64,000 bases of DNA from Paenibacillus herberti (GTDB lineage Bacteria > Bacillota > Bacilli > Paenibacillales > Paenibacillaceae). Positions 34,980 to 42,328 of the stretch are shown here, one piece after another. The notes under the pieces are model-generated. The model searched no databases, was not told where the DNA came from, and saw only the letters and a program-made list of their open reading frames with translations. The DNA is taken from positions 1 through 64,000 of the forward strand of contig NZ_NMUQ01000004.1 of the NCBI RefSeq assembly GCF_002233675.1, in the 5' to 3' direction. Position 1 is the stretch's first letter; each line of letters opens with the position of its first letter. The position numbers and the translations under genes were made by a program.

Positions 34980-36017
34980 CTAGCTGCGCGCGGTGAACTC
35001 GCGCAGCGCTGCCGCCAGCCCGCGCAGCGCCTGCGCCAGCTCCGCGCCGCTGGCAGCGCCTGCGGCGAGCCGCGCCGCTTCGCGGCGGCGCCCGTTGCCG
35101 CTGCCCGCAATCGCGGCAACGGCGACACCAATGCGCAGCCCGCGTTGCCGGGCCGCACGCTGCAAAGCGCGCGCGGCCAGCCCCTCGGGCAGCAGCAGCT
35201 CCACCGCTGCGCAGCGCGAATCGCGCCGCCAGCGTAGCCCTTCAGGCATGGAGGCGGCCAATGCCTCCTCCAGCTCCTGCAACGCCGCTTCGCAGGCTTC
35301 AGCCGCAGCGGCACGACGCTGCTGCAGCCCTCCCTGGAGAAGCAGCTCCTCCAGGACGCGCAGTTCCCAGCCGCTGATAGCTCCCGTCGCCTGCCGCTCC
35401 TCCTGTACGCGGCGCAGCAGCTCCGGCGGACCGCTCACCCATGCGGCCGTAAGCTCTGGCGCACCGCTTGCCAGCGAGCCAATTCGCGCATAGTTGCCGC
35501 GGCCATCCCGGCGCAGGCCGTCTGAAGCCGTGTCAGCCGCGCTTTTCGTTCCAGCGGCTCCGACGCTTGGCTGCGCACCGTATGACCAGGCGCTGTCCGC
35601 TTGCAGCAGCACTGGCCATACTGCCAATCCCTTCTGCTCTGTAGCCCCGGAAGCGACTATACGGACCTTCTCATATTCATCAAGGTCTGCCGTCTGCTTC
35701 CCTTCCCCGGCCTGCTGCCATGCTATGCCTTCATGAAGCCCTGCTGTAACCGCACGGCCCCCGCTTCGCTCCAGCGCCCGCTGCAGCAGGGCTAGCGCAG
35801 CGGCAGAGCTACCCGTGATGCAGATCCCTTCACCCGGCAGGGCAGTTTCTTCCGCGCCCAGCCCGCTGCGCAAAAGCGCAGCCAGCCGACGGCCGCCATC
35901 CTGCTCCCGATCATGGGAAGGCTTCAACGCCCGGCGGGCCGCCTCCACAATCTCCTCATCAGCAAACAAGCGCAGCTCGGAGCCAATGCGATCAAACTCA
36001 ATTTCCTTCTTATCCAA
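34980..36017 (-). CDS. MocR/aminotransferase-like protein lacking the PLP lysine
   Basis: A 345-residue protein resembling the aminotransferase half of MocR regulators. 'ICITGSSAAALALLQRAL' corresponds to the MocR cofactor-loop strand and 'AAWVSGPPELLRRVQEER' to the segment after the active site. The C-terminal small domain ('MPEGLRWRRDSRCAAVELLLPEGLAARAL' in part) also fits. Where MocR proteins carry the Schiff-base lysine in an S-K-x-x-x-P context, this protein reads 'GSLASGAPEL' with no lysine. The middle is shortened and Ala/Gly-rich, and no winged helix precedes it. It is probably a degenerate or repurposed fold-type I protein. It converges on the DUF2161 gene, and its composition is extremely rich in Ala, Arg and Leu. 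Confidence 0.5.
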   Translation of the reverse strand: MDKKEIEFDRIGSELRLFADEEIVEAARRALKPSHDREQDGGRRLAALLRSGLGAEETALPGEGICITGSSAAALALLQRALERSGGRAVTAGLHEGIAWQQAGEGKQTADLDEYEKVRIVASGATEQKGLAVWPVLLQADSAWSYGAQPSVGAAGTKSAADTASDGLRRDGRGNYARIGSLASGAPELTAAWVSGPPELLRRVQEERQATGAISGWELRVLEELLLQGGLQQRRAAAAEACEAALQELEEALAASMPEGLRWRRDSRCAAVELLLPEGLAARALQRAARQRGLRIGVAVAAIAGSGNGRRREAARLAAGAASGAELAQALRGLAAALREFTARS

Positions 36018-36047
36018 ACTCTGTTCCCCCTCGCCGTTACGTAAAAA

Positions 36048-36077
36048 CGTCCCAGAAGCATATACGCTTCTGGGACG
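36048..36077 (-). terminator. terminator of the first duplicate binding-protein gene
   Basis: CGTCCCAGAAGC pairs perfectly with GCTTCTGGGACG around ATATAC; on the minus strand TTTTT follows. Confidence 0.85.
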
Positions 36078-36092
36078 CCCGTTAGAACGAGA

Positions 36093-37430
36093 TTACTTTT
36101 TAATCATGCTGTTCCATTTCGACTCAATGCTTTTCAGCAAGCCTTCCTTATCAACCTTACCGGCAACATAAGCCTGCATTTCAGCGCCGACTTCTTGCGG
36201 CAGACCTTCCGGCATTTGGCTGAAGTACCAGCCCGAAGTTTTGCCTTCTTGGCTGTATTTCATGATGTCATTTGCAATTGCGCCAAGTACCTTATCGTCC
36301 TTCACTTCGATGGATTTCATCGCCGGGATGAATTTGAACTCCTCCACGATGTAACGTTTGCCTGTTTCGGAAGTTGCCAACCAGTTCAAAAAGTCCTTGG
36401 CCGCTTCTTTATTTTTAGAATTTTTGTTAATAACCCAGTTGTTCGGCACGCCAACAAAAATATTACCGCTTTTTTCGCTGTCATCAATCGGCATTGGCAG
36501 AACACCGATATTCATATTTTGCGTAATACCGTCAATTTGCACCTGCGTCCAGTTGCCCTGCTGCATCATCGCTGTTTTACCGCTGGCAAACAGGGTGACC
36601 TGCGTGTTGTAGTCGGTCGTCAACGGGTTTTTATTGCTGTTTTTCAGGGTAAGATCAAGCAGATTGAACCACTTTTCTACAACCGGATTGCCAACCAGAC
36701 CACCTTTGCCTTCGTTCAGGTTTTTGATGAGTGCGGCCGGATCGTCCTGATTCGCCAGAGCTACGTTAAAATTGTGGTTGCCGAGCACCCACCACTCCTG
36801 ATAACCGCTGGAAAAAGGCGTAATACCTGCATCCTGCAATTTTTTAGCGGCCGCCTCCAACTCGGTCAGCGTATTAGGCAACTCAGTAATGCCAGCCTTC
36901 TGGAACAGATCCTTATTATAAATGAAGCCGTATCCCTCAATGCCTACCGGCATGCCGTACATTTTCCCATCGAGGGTGATAGGCTCTTTCGCTGCATCCA
37001 GCACATCGCTTACCCAAGGCTGATCCGACAAATCCTCTACCTTGTCGATCCAGGTTGTCAGCTCGGCGTTGCCCATATTATTGAAAACATCCGGCTCTTG
37101 ACCGGAGGCGAACTTGGCCTTGAGACCTGCGCTATAATCTGCTCCACCGCCCATCGTTTCGATGTTAAGTGTAACATTCGGATTTTCCTTTTCGTAATCG
37201 GCCTTCAAGCGGGTCATAGCGTCTGCAATTTCAACTTTAAATTGAAAAATGTTCAGCGTTACCTTCTCTTCGCTACCTCCGGTGCTCGTATTGGTCGATG
37301 TATTTGCCGCGCTGTTGGTAGTGCCCGAATCGCTGCCGCTATTGCCGCCGGAATTGGAAGTGCTGCAGCCTGCGGCTACAAGGCTGAGTGCAAGGCCTGC
37401 CGACAGTACCGTGACTAAGGATTTTTTCAT
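36093..37430 (-). CDS. sugar-binding lipoprotein, orphan duplicate
   Basis: A 445-residue family 1 solute-binding lipoprotein (lipobox near 'LVAAGCSTS', Cys about residue 22) followed by a Ser/Thr/Asn/Gly-rich linker. It is closely similar along its length to the binding protein at 38885-40186 (shared blocks such as 'VTLNIFQFKVEIADA' and 'LNIETMGGGADY'). No permease adjoins it, so it may work with the permeases at 40383-42094. The true start is the ATG at 37430 with a lipoprotein signal; the 56-codon upstream extension is rejected. A cre-like site and an 11-bp inverted repeat lie upstream. Confidence 0.9.
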   Translation of the reverse strand: MKKSLVTVLSAGLALSLVAAGCSTSNSGGNSGSDSGTTNSAANTSTNTSTGGSEEKVTLNIFQFKVEIADAMTRLKADYEKENPNVTLNIETMGGGADYSAGLKAKFASGQEPDVFNNMGNAELTTWIDKVEDLSDQPWVSDVLDAAKEPITLDGKMYGMPVGIEGYGFIYNKDLFQKAGITELPNTLTELEAAAKKLQDAGITPFSSGYQEWWVLGNHNFNVALANQDDPAALIKNLNEGKGGLVGNPVVEKWFNLLDLTLKNSNKNPLTTDYNTQVTLFASGKTAMMQQGNWTQVQIDGITQNMNIGVLPMPIDDSEKSGNIFVGVPNNWVINKNSKNKEAAKDFLNWLATSETGKRYIVEEFKFIPAMKSIEVKDDKVLGAIANDIMKYSQEGKTSGWYFSQMPEGLPQEVGAEMQAYVAGKVDKEGLLKSIESKWNSMIKK

Positions 37431-37539
37431 TTGTTTGTCCTCCCTTGTGATTGACCCACCATCATGTATGCGCTTTAATAATGATTTTCCTGAATGCCTT
37501 CCCTTTGTATTCGGGAATAACTTCAGTATAGACCTGACA

Positions 37540-37553
37540 TGAAAACGCTGCCA
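37540..37553. promoter_or_regulatory. cre-like catabolite control site
   Basis: TGAAAACGCTGCCA matches the CcpA consensus TGWAARCGYTWNCW with one mismatch and lies 110 bases upstream of the orphan binding-protein start. Glucose repression is the expected effect. Confidence 0.5.
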
Positions 37554-37578
37554 CTGAGGATGTTGAACAAAAAGGTTG

Positions 37579-37612
37579 AAAATATTGATATTTGTCATAG
37601 GATCAATATTTT
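37579..37612. promoter_or_regulatory. 11-bp inverted repeat, candidate response-regulator site
   Basis: AAAATATTGAT and ATCAATATTTT form a perfect inverted repeat with a 12-base spacer. The same 11-mer recurs at 42233-42243 over the -35 of the YesM/YesN-type operon, which suggests the AraC-type response regulator as reader. Confidence 0.5.
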
Positions 37613-37783
37613 ACTCCTCCTACCTCTATTCTTTCACCTCATCCAATACCACTAGAAACTTTCTATCTAAAAAATAGAATACAAACGTTACCACTATATG
37701 CGCCGTGACCGTCCCTATCGTTCTTCCATACCATATTAATAACTTTAAATAGATAGAAGGAACGGAAAGGAGGAGATTTCCAA

Positions 37784-38218
37784 ATGAATTACGGCATCAT
37801 TCTGATTCTGTTCATTTTGCTCGTGATTACAACTCAAGTTTTTTGGAACTGTTCCAGCGATCCGGAAAGCCCGATTGCGCCTGCTGGAACCGCGATTCCA
37901 TTTTACATTCATAACAATTCAGGCTATACGCTAACCCGATCTAATTATTATGGTCCAGTTTCCTCTTCTCCTTACTCAATTCCAACAGGAACCACGGGAG
38001 AAATAAAAGTCACATCCACTACGCTCCCCGGATCTGTAAAGGCTTCAATGAATTATTATTCGTTAAGCGGCAACAGTTTTGTGCACCTGTCATTCGGTAT
38101 GGATGTTATAAATATTCTCATTGGAATTGGAGGTAAATTTGAGAACGTTTCTACAATGGGAGCCATCTCGGCTAGAATAGGAGAACCAGTAACAAGCTTA
38201 CTTGTTTATCCTGCCTAG
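37784..38218 (+). CDS. small membrane-anchored protein, paralog 1
   Basis: A 144-residue protein not recognised as a named family. An N-terminal hydrophobic segment ('GIILILFILLVITTQVFW', residues 3-20) anchors it or acts as an uncleaved signal. The rest ('IHNNSGYTLTRSNYYG ... ASMNYYSL') looks like a small extracellular beta-sandwich, loosely like the start of aegerolysin-type folds. The hydrophobic start also resembles YjcZ-type sporulation peptides. It is a paralog of the next gene, sharing 'LTRSNY' and 'NYY' blocks. GGAAAGGAGGAG lies before the ATG. Both sit between the duplicated binding-protein genes, on the opposite strand. Confidence 0.65.
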   Translation: MNYGIILILFILLVITTQVFWNCSSDPESPIAPAGTAIPFYIHNNSGYTLTRSNYYGPVSSSPYSIPTGTTGEIKVTSTTLPGSVKASMNYYSLSGNSFVHLSFGMDVINILIGIGGKFENVSTMGAISARIGEPVTSLLVYPA

Positions 38219-38228
38219 CACAAAATAA

Positions 38229-38266
38229 ATCAGCCCCAGCCGTCAATTATAGACGTTGGGGCTGAT
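38229..38266 (+). terminator. hairpin after small paralog 1
   Basis: ATCAGCCCCA pairs with TGGGGCTGAT, with an inner GTC/GAC; no T-run follows, so termination may be partial. Confidence 0.5.
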
Positions 38267-38371
38267 CCTATCTGACCCGCTCGAATTACTACTGGCTGGG
38301 TAACGATAACACCTTAACACATCTTTCATTCCGTATATCGGCTTTTGCTGCTCAGAAAGGAGACCGTGTAG

Positions 38372-38830
38372 ATGAACAATAAACCTCATGTAAGCATAAT
38401 TCTCATCCTATTTATTTTACTTGTTCTTGTGACGCAATTAACGCACTCTACGCCACAACCTCTTGACAAGCCAATCGGCGCTGAAGCTGAGCTTGTTCGC
38501 GATTTCTTCATTGCAAACGAAACACCGTTCAGTTTAACGAGGTCAAACTACTCTGGAAACATTATTAGCTCCTCGTCGGTAGTTCCCCGGCGCGAGTATG
38601 GTTGGATTAGGATGCCTGCAAAATTTGAAAAGACAGTCGCGACTATCAATTACTATTGGCTTGATCTCACTACTTCGCCTTATCAAATACACTTGACACT
38701 CGAAATAATCACAGAATATTTTCTTTCCAGCTCTTTTAAAGCTATTTCGACAGTGGGTCCTATCGAAATAGTGGAAACATCAAGTCATGGGGGTCAGGAC
38801 GGGGTTATCGCCAACTACCGCCCTCGCTAA
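38372..38830 (+). CDS. small membrane-anchored protein, paralog 2
   Basis: A 152-residue paralog of the preceding gene. Its N-terminal hydrophobic segment 'IILILFILLVLVTQL' (residues 9-23) and the block 'PFSLTRSNYSG' align with paralog 1, as does 'ATINYYWL'. The C-terminal 40 residues diverge. Function is unknown. AGAAAGGAG lies before the ATG. It is separated from paralog 1 by a hairpin and about 150 bases, and ends just before a very strong shared terminator. Confidence 0.65.
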   Translation: MNNKPHVSIILILFILLVLVTQLTHSTPQPLDKPIGAEAELVRDFFIANETPFSLTRSNYSGNIISSSSVVPRREYGWIRMPAKFEKTVATINYYWLDLTTSPYQIHLTLEIITEYFLSSSFKAISTVGPIEIVETSSHGGQDGVIANYRPR

Positions 38831-38833
38831 CAA

Positions 38834-38876
38834 AGAGCAGTCTCCAACGTCATTGCATGACGTTGGAGACTGCTCT
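38834..38876. terminator. shared hairpin between converging genes
   Basis: A perfect 20-bp inverted repeat with a 3-base loop lies between the ends of small paralog 2 (plus) and the second binding-protein gene (minus), eight bases from the latter's stop. It probably terminates both. Confidence 0.8.
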
Positions 38877-38884
38877 CATTTCAG

Positions 38885-40186
38885 TTATTTTTTAGCCATG
38901 TTCGTCCATTTGTCTTGAATGCTCTTGACCAGCTGGTCTTTGTTGCTTTTGCCAGCTACATAAGCTTGCATGTCAGCTCCAACTTCTTGTGGAAGACCTT
39001 CTGGCATTTGGTTGAAGTACCAGCCCGAAGTTTTACCGTCTTTGCTGTATTGCAGGATGTCGTTCGCAATTGCGCCGAGCACCTTTTGGTCTTTAACTTC
39101 AACGGATTTAAGCGCTGGGATGAACTTGAACTCGTTGACTCCGTAGTTTTTACCGGTTTCAGAAGTAGCAAGCCAGTTCAGGAAGTCCTTAGCTGCTTCT
39201 TTGTTTTTGGAGTTTTTGTTCACAACCCAGTAGTTAGGTACGCCAACAAAGATGTTGCCGCTCTTCTCGCTGTCATCTACAGGCATCGGCAGAATACCGA
39301 TGTTCATGTTAGGTGTAATGCCATCAATCTGAACTTGCGTCCAGTTACCTTGTTGCATCATAGCCGTTTTACCGCTTGCGAACAGCGTTACTTGCGTGTT
39401 GTAGTCCGTAGTCAGCGGGTTCTTGTTACTGTTCGCGATCATCATATCGAACAGATTGAACCAGTTTCCGATAACCGGGTTTCCAACAAGACCGCCTTTG
39501 CCTTCATTCAAACCTTTGATGAAACTTGTCGGATCATCTTGATTAGCCAGAGCTACGTTGAAGGTATGGTTGCCGAGAACCCAGAACTCCTGGTAGCCGT
39601 TGGAGAAAGGCGTAATTTTAGCTGCTTTAAGCTTCTCTACTGCAGCCTTAAGCTCGGTGAGCGTTTTAGGCGGAGTTTCGATGCCAGCTTGCTTGAACAG
39701 GTCTTTGTTGTAAATAAGGCCGTAACCTTCGATACCCATTGGAAGACCGTAGTTTTTGCCATCGCGCGTAATGCCTTCTTTGGCTGTATCGATAACATCA
39801 GATTGCCAAGGCTCATTGCTGAGATCCTCCAGCTTATCCGCCCATGTCGTCAGGTCGGCGTTACCACCGTTGTTGAAAATATCAGGCTCTTGGTTAGAAG
39901 CAAACTTAGCTTTCAGCCCTGCGCCGTAATCCGCTCCGCCGCCCATCGTTTCGATGTTCAGGATGACGTTTGGATTTTCTTTTTCGTAATCAGCTTTCAG
40001 ACGGTTCAATGCATCGGCGATCTCAACCTTGAACTGGAAAATGTTCAAAGTGACTTTCTCACCGTTGTTAGCTCCTCCGTTATTGCCAGCGGGCTCATTG
40101 CCGCCTCCATTGTTCGATGTGCTGCAGCCGGCCAGCATTGCAATTGCCAGTCCCGCAGAAACAGCGCTAATTAAGCTTTTTTTCAC
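38885..40186 (-). CDS. sugar-binding lipoprotein, transporter-linked copy
   Basis: A 433-residue family 1 solute-binding lipoprotein with lipobox LAGCSTS (Cys about residue 21) and an Asn/Gly linker. It is the near-duplicate of 36093-37430. It follows the two permease genes in the same direction but has its own promoter and a terminator in front of it, which allows the higher expression usual for binding proteins. The start is GTG at 40186 with AAAGGGG upstream. A GCAAACGTTCGC operator upstream matches the operators of the amylopullulanase, so maltodextrin is a plausible ligand. Confidence 0.9.
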   Translation of the reverse strand: MKKSLISAVSAGLAIAMLAGCSTSNNGGGNEPAGNNGGANNGEKVTLNIFQFKVEIADALNRLKADYEKENPNVILNIETMGGGADYGAGLKAKFASNQEPDIFNNGGNADLTTWADKLEDLSNEPWQSDVIDTAKEGITRDGKNYGLPMGIEGYGLIYNKDLFKQAGIETPPKTLTELKAAVEKLKAAKITPFSNGYQEFWVLGNHTFNVALANQDDPTSFIKGLNEGKGGLVGNPVIGNWFNLFDMMIANSNKNPLTTDYNTQVTLFASGKTAMMQQGNWTQVQIDGITPNMNIGILPMPVDDSEKSGNIFVGVPNYWVVNKNSKNKEAAKDFLNWLATSETGKNYGVNEFKFIPALKSVEVKDQKVLGAIANDILQYSKDGKTSGWYFNQMPEGLPQEVGADMQAYVAGKSNKDQLVKSIQDKWTNMAKK

Positions 40187-40272
40187 AGGAAATTACCCCT
40201 TTCGTTCTCTTGCTCCCCTTAGTATGCCAATAAGCAGCAACCTAATGCGAAATCATTGTCTCGCTTAAGTAC

Positions 40273-40300
40273 AGTATACTCCGTATGCGCAAACGTTCGC
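40273..40300 (-). promoter_or_regulatory. promoter with MalR-like operator before the binding-protein gene
   Basis: On the minus strand a TATACT -10 lies at 40273-40278. GCAAACGTTCGC at 40289-40300 differs by one base from the palindrome upstream of the amylopullulanase and overlaps the -35 area. Confidence 0.55.
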
Positions 40301-40320
40301 ACAGACGATATTGCTGCAAA

Positions 40321-40368
40321 AGGGGGAGGATATTGATCTTGCTTTCGCAAGATCACCATCCTCCCCCT
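40321..40368 (-). terminator. terminator of the permease pair
   Basis: AGGGGGAGGAT pairs with ATCCTCCCCCT, with an inner GATCTTGC/GCAAGATC helix and TTTT following on the minus strand. It separates the permeases from the binding-protein gene. Confidence 0.85.
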
Positions 40369-40382
40369 AATCTTCTATACCA

Positions 40383-41213
40383 TTATCCTTTAACAGAGCC
40401 TGCCGTGATGCCTTCAATAATATGACGTTGAAGCGTCAGGAAGAAGGCAAGAATCGGTAACACGCCCATAACTAGACCAGCAAGCGCCAAATCCCATTGT
40501 TTCGTATACTGTCCGAAGAAGGCGTAAGTCGACATTGGAATTGTCCGCTGTGCCTCGCCCAGCATCATATTCGGCAACAGGAAGTCATTCCAAACCCAAA
40601 GGCTGTTCAGGATGATAATCGTAACCGTCATCGGCTTAAGCAACGGGAACACGATCCGCCAGAAGACGCCGTAAGGCGAGCAGCCGTCCACCGTAGCGGC
40701 TTCCTCAATCTCAAGCGGAATCGATTTGACGAAGCCGTGATACAAGAAGATCGTCATGGATGAACCAAAGCCCAAGTAAGCGAACCATAAACCAGGAATG
40801 CTGCCAGTCAGATTAAGCCAAGATGCAACCTTAATCAGCGGAATCATTATCGACTGGAACGGAATAACCATCGCCATGACGAACAGCATGAACAGAATGT
40901 TGTTGTACTTGGAAGAATGGCGTACCATCCGGTAGGCACCCATGGAGCAAATAATCGCCAGACCGACGATCGTCGACACCGTAATGACCAGAGAGTTCAT
41001 GAACGACGCTGGGAAATTCATGATGTCCCAGGCACGTGTAAAGTTGGCAACCGTCCAAGGGTTAGGCAACGCTGCGGAGTCAAGCAAGATGTCTCCGTAT
41101 TTTTTGAAGGAGTTGCTGACCAGGAAATAGAACGGTACAAGGAACAGCAGCGCAAGCAGAACTCCAATAATTTCCAATAAAAGTGTGGAACCTTTATATG
41201 GTTTTGTTTCCAT
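40383..41213 (-). CDS. CUT1 sugar ABC permease, MalG-like
   Basis: A 276-residue permease with six membrane segments and an EAA loop ('LEIEEAATVDGCSPYGVF', near residue 180). The ATG at 41213 is chosen because AAGGAGGTG lies before it and it overlaps the previous gene's stop as TAATG. A start 33 bases upstream is rejected. It forms a heterodimer with the next permease and needs a shared ATPase encoded elsewhere. Confidence 0.9.
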   Translation of the reverse strand: METKPYKGSTLLLEIIGVLLALLFLVPFYFLVSNSFKKYGDILLDSAALPNPWTVANFTRAWDIMNFPASFMNSLVITVSTIVGLAIICSMGAYRMVRHSSKYNNILFMLFVMAMVIPFQSIMIPLIKVASWLNLTGSIPGLWFAYLGFGSSMTIFLYHGFVKSIPLEIEEAATVDGCSPYGVFWRIVFPLLKPMTVTIIILNSLWVWNDFLLPNMMLGEAQRTIPMSTYAFFGQYTKQWDLALAGLVMGVLPILAFFLTLQRHIIEGITAGSVKG

Positions 41214-42094
41214 TATGCCTGCACCTCCTTGCGTTTCGTAACCCATACTTGCAGCGATGTAATCAACGCTACGACAATGAAGAAGATCAGCGCTTTGGCA
41301 GTACCGAGACCCATATTATTGTTTTGGAATGCTTCATTGTAAATATTCAAGGCGACGGACTGCGTAGAGTTATAAGGTCCGCCCTTGGTCAGCGACAAGA
41401 TGATATCGAATGACTTGAACGACCAGCTCAGCGCCAGGAACAGCGCAATCGTAACCGCCGGCATGATCAGCGGCACTGTAATATGACGAAGTCTCTGCAT
41501 TGCTGTTGCACCATCAATGGAAGCAGCTTCGATCAAATCGCGCGGCACATTAATGAGAGCCGAGATGTAAATAACCATCAGATAACCAGATGTACTCCAC
41601 ACCGTTACGATAACAACGCCCCAGAAAGCCGTCGTTTCATCGCCAAGCCAAGGCAGGTTGAACAAGCTCCAGCCCGTTTTTTCGCCAACGGCTGCAAAAC
41701 CTTTAACGAAAATGAACTGCCAGATAAACCCGAGCAACAGACCACCGATAACGTTAGGCATAAAGAAGATTGTCCGCAGTAAGTTTTTGGACTTCACAGG
41801 CTGCGTCAGCAGCAGCGCCAGCATAAAGCCCACTAAATTGGACAGAATTACGGCTGCAATCGTGAATTTTGTTGTGAATGTAAACGAGTTAATAAAGGTT
41901 TGATCGTTGAAAATTTTGACAAAGTTGTCTAGACCAACAAAGGTTGCATTATCAGATACGCCATTCCACTCCGTAAAGGAGTAGTACATGCCCATAAAAA
42001 AGGGAAGCGCAATAATAATCGCGAACGCAAGCGTAACTGGGCCCGTGAATACGAGCTGCTGGACCCATGATTTGGACCATCCGCTGCTTTTCAT
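41213..42094 (-). CDS. CUT1 sugar ABC permease, MalF-like
   Basis: A 293-residue permease with six membrane segments and the EAA loop ('RDLIEAASIDGATAMQRL', near residue 190). It is first in the permease operon and divergent from the YesM/YesN-type two-component genes, with 234 bases between the starts. That arrangement is common for Paenibacillus sugar importers controlled by such systems. Confidence 0.9.
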   Translation of the reverse strand: MKSSGWSKSWVQQLVFTGPVTLAFAIIIALPFFMGMYYSFTEWNGVSDNATFVGLDNFVKIFNDQTFINSFTFTTKFTIAAVILSNLVGFMLALLLTQPVKSKNLLRTIFFMPNVIGGLLLGFIWQFIFVKGFAAVGEKTGWSLFNLPWLGDETTAFWGVVIVTVWSTSGYLMVIYISALINVPRDLIEAASIDGATAMQRLRHITVPLIMPAVTIALFLALSWSFKSFDIILSLTKGGPYNSTQSVALNIYNEAFQNNNMGLGTAKALIFFIVVALITSLQVWVTKRKEVQA

Positions 42095-42232
42095 CCCGAA
42101 TCTCCCCTTTCAATAAAATCGTAGTCAGTTTTTCCTGTATTAATAAGAAATATCCCGACTTCCTGTTCATTTTCCTACATTATACGTTCCCTATTCTCCC
42201 CCTCCCACTGAGTATGATGACGGGAAAGGTGT

Positions 42233-42267
42233 AAAATATTGATGCCACTCGTCCATAACGCTATAAT
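42233..42267 (+). promoter_or_regulatory. sigma-A promoter of the YesM/YesN-type pair with AAAATATTGAT element
   Basis: TTGATG (42239-42244) and TATAAT (42262-42267) are 17 bases apart, about 60 bases before the kinase start. The 11-mer AAAATATTGAT (42233-42243) covers the -35 box and is identical to the half-site of the inverted repeat at 37579-37612. Confidence 0.65.
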
Positions 42268-42328
42268 CTTAGAAGAGTCTTCGCAGTAAAAAAGCTGGGC
42301 TTCATTACGATCAAAGGAGACATAAGCA

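Noticed and set aside
37681-37692. ACAAACGTTACC as another MalR-like operator
   Set aside because: It matches only 9 of 12 positions and is not placed near a recognisable promoter for either flanking gene.
38915-40174. Plus-strand frame of 419 codons opposite the second binding-protein gene, and a similar one at 36195-37418
   Set aside because: Both are reverse-strand shadows of the duplicated binding-protein genes; their similarity to each other simply follows from the duplication.
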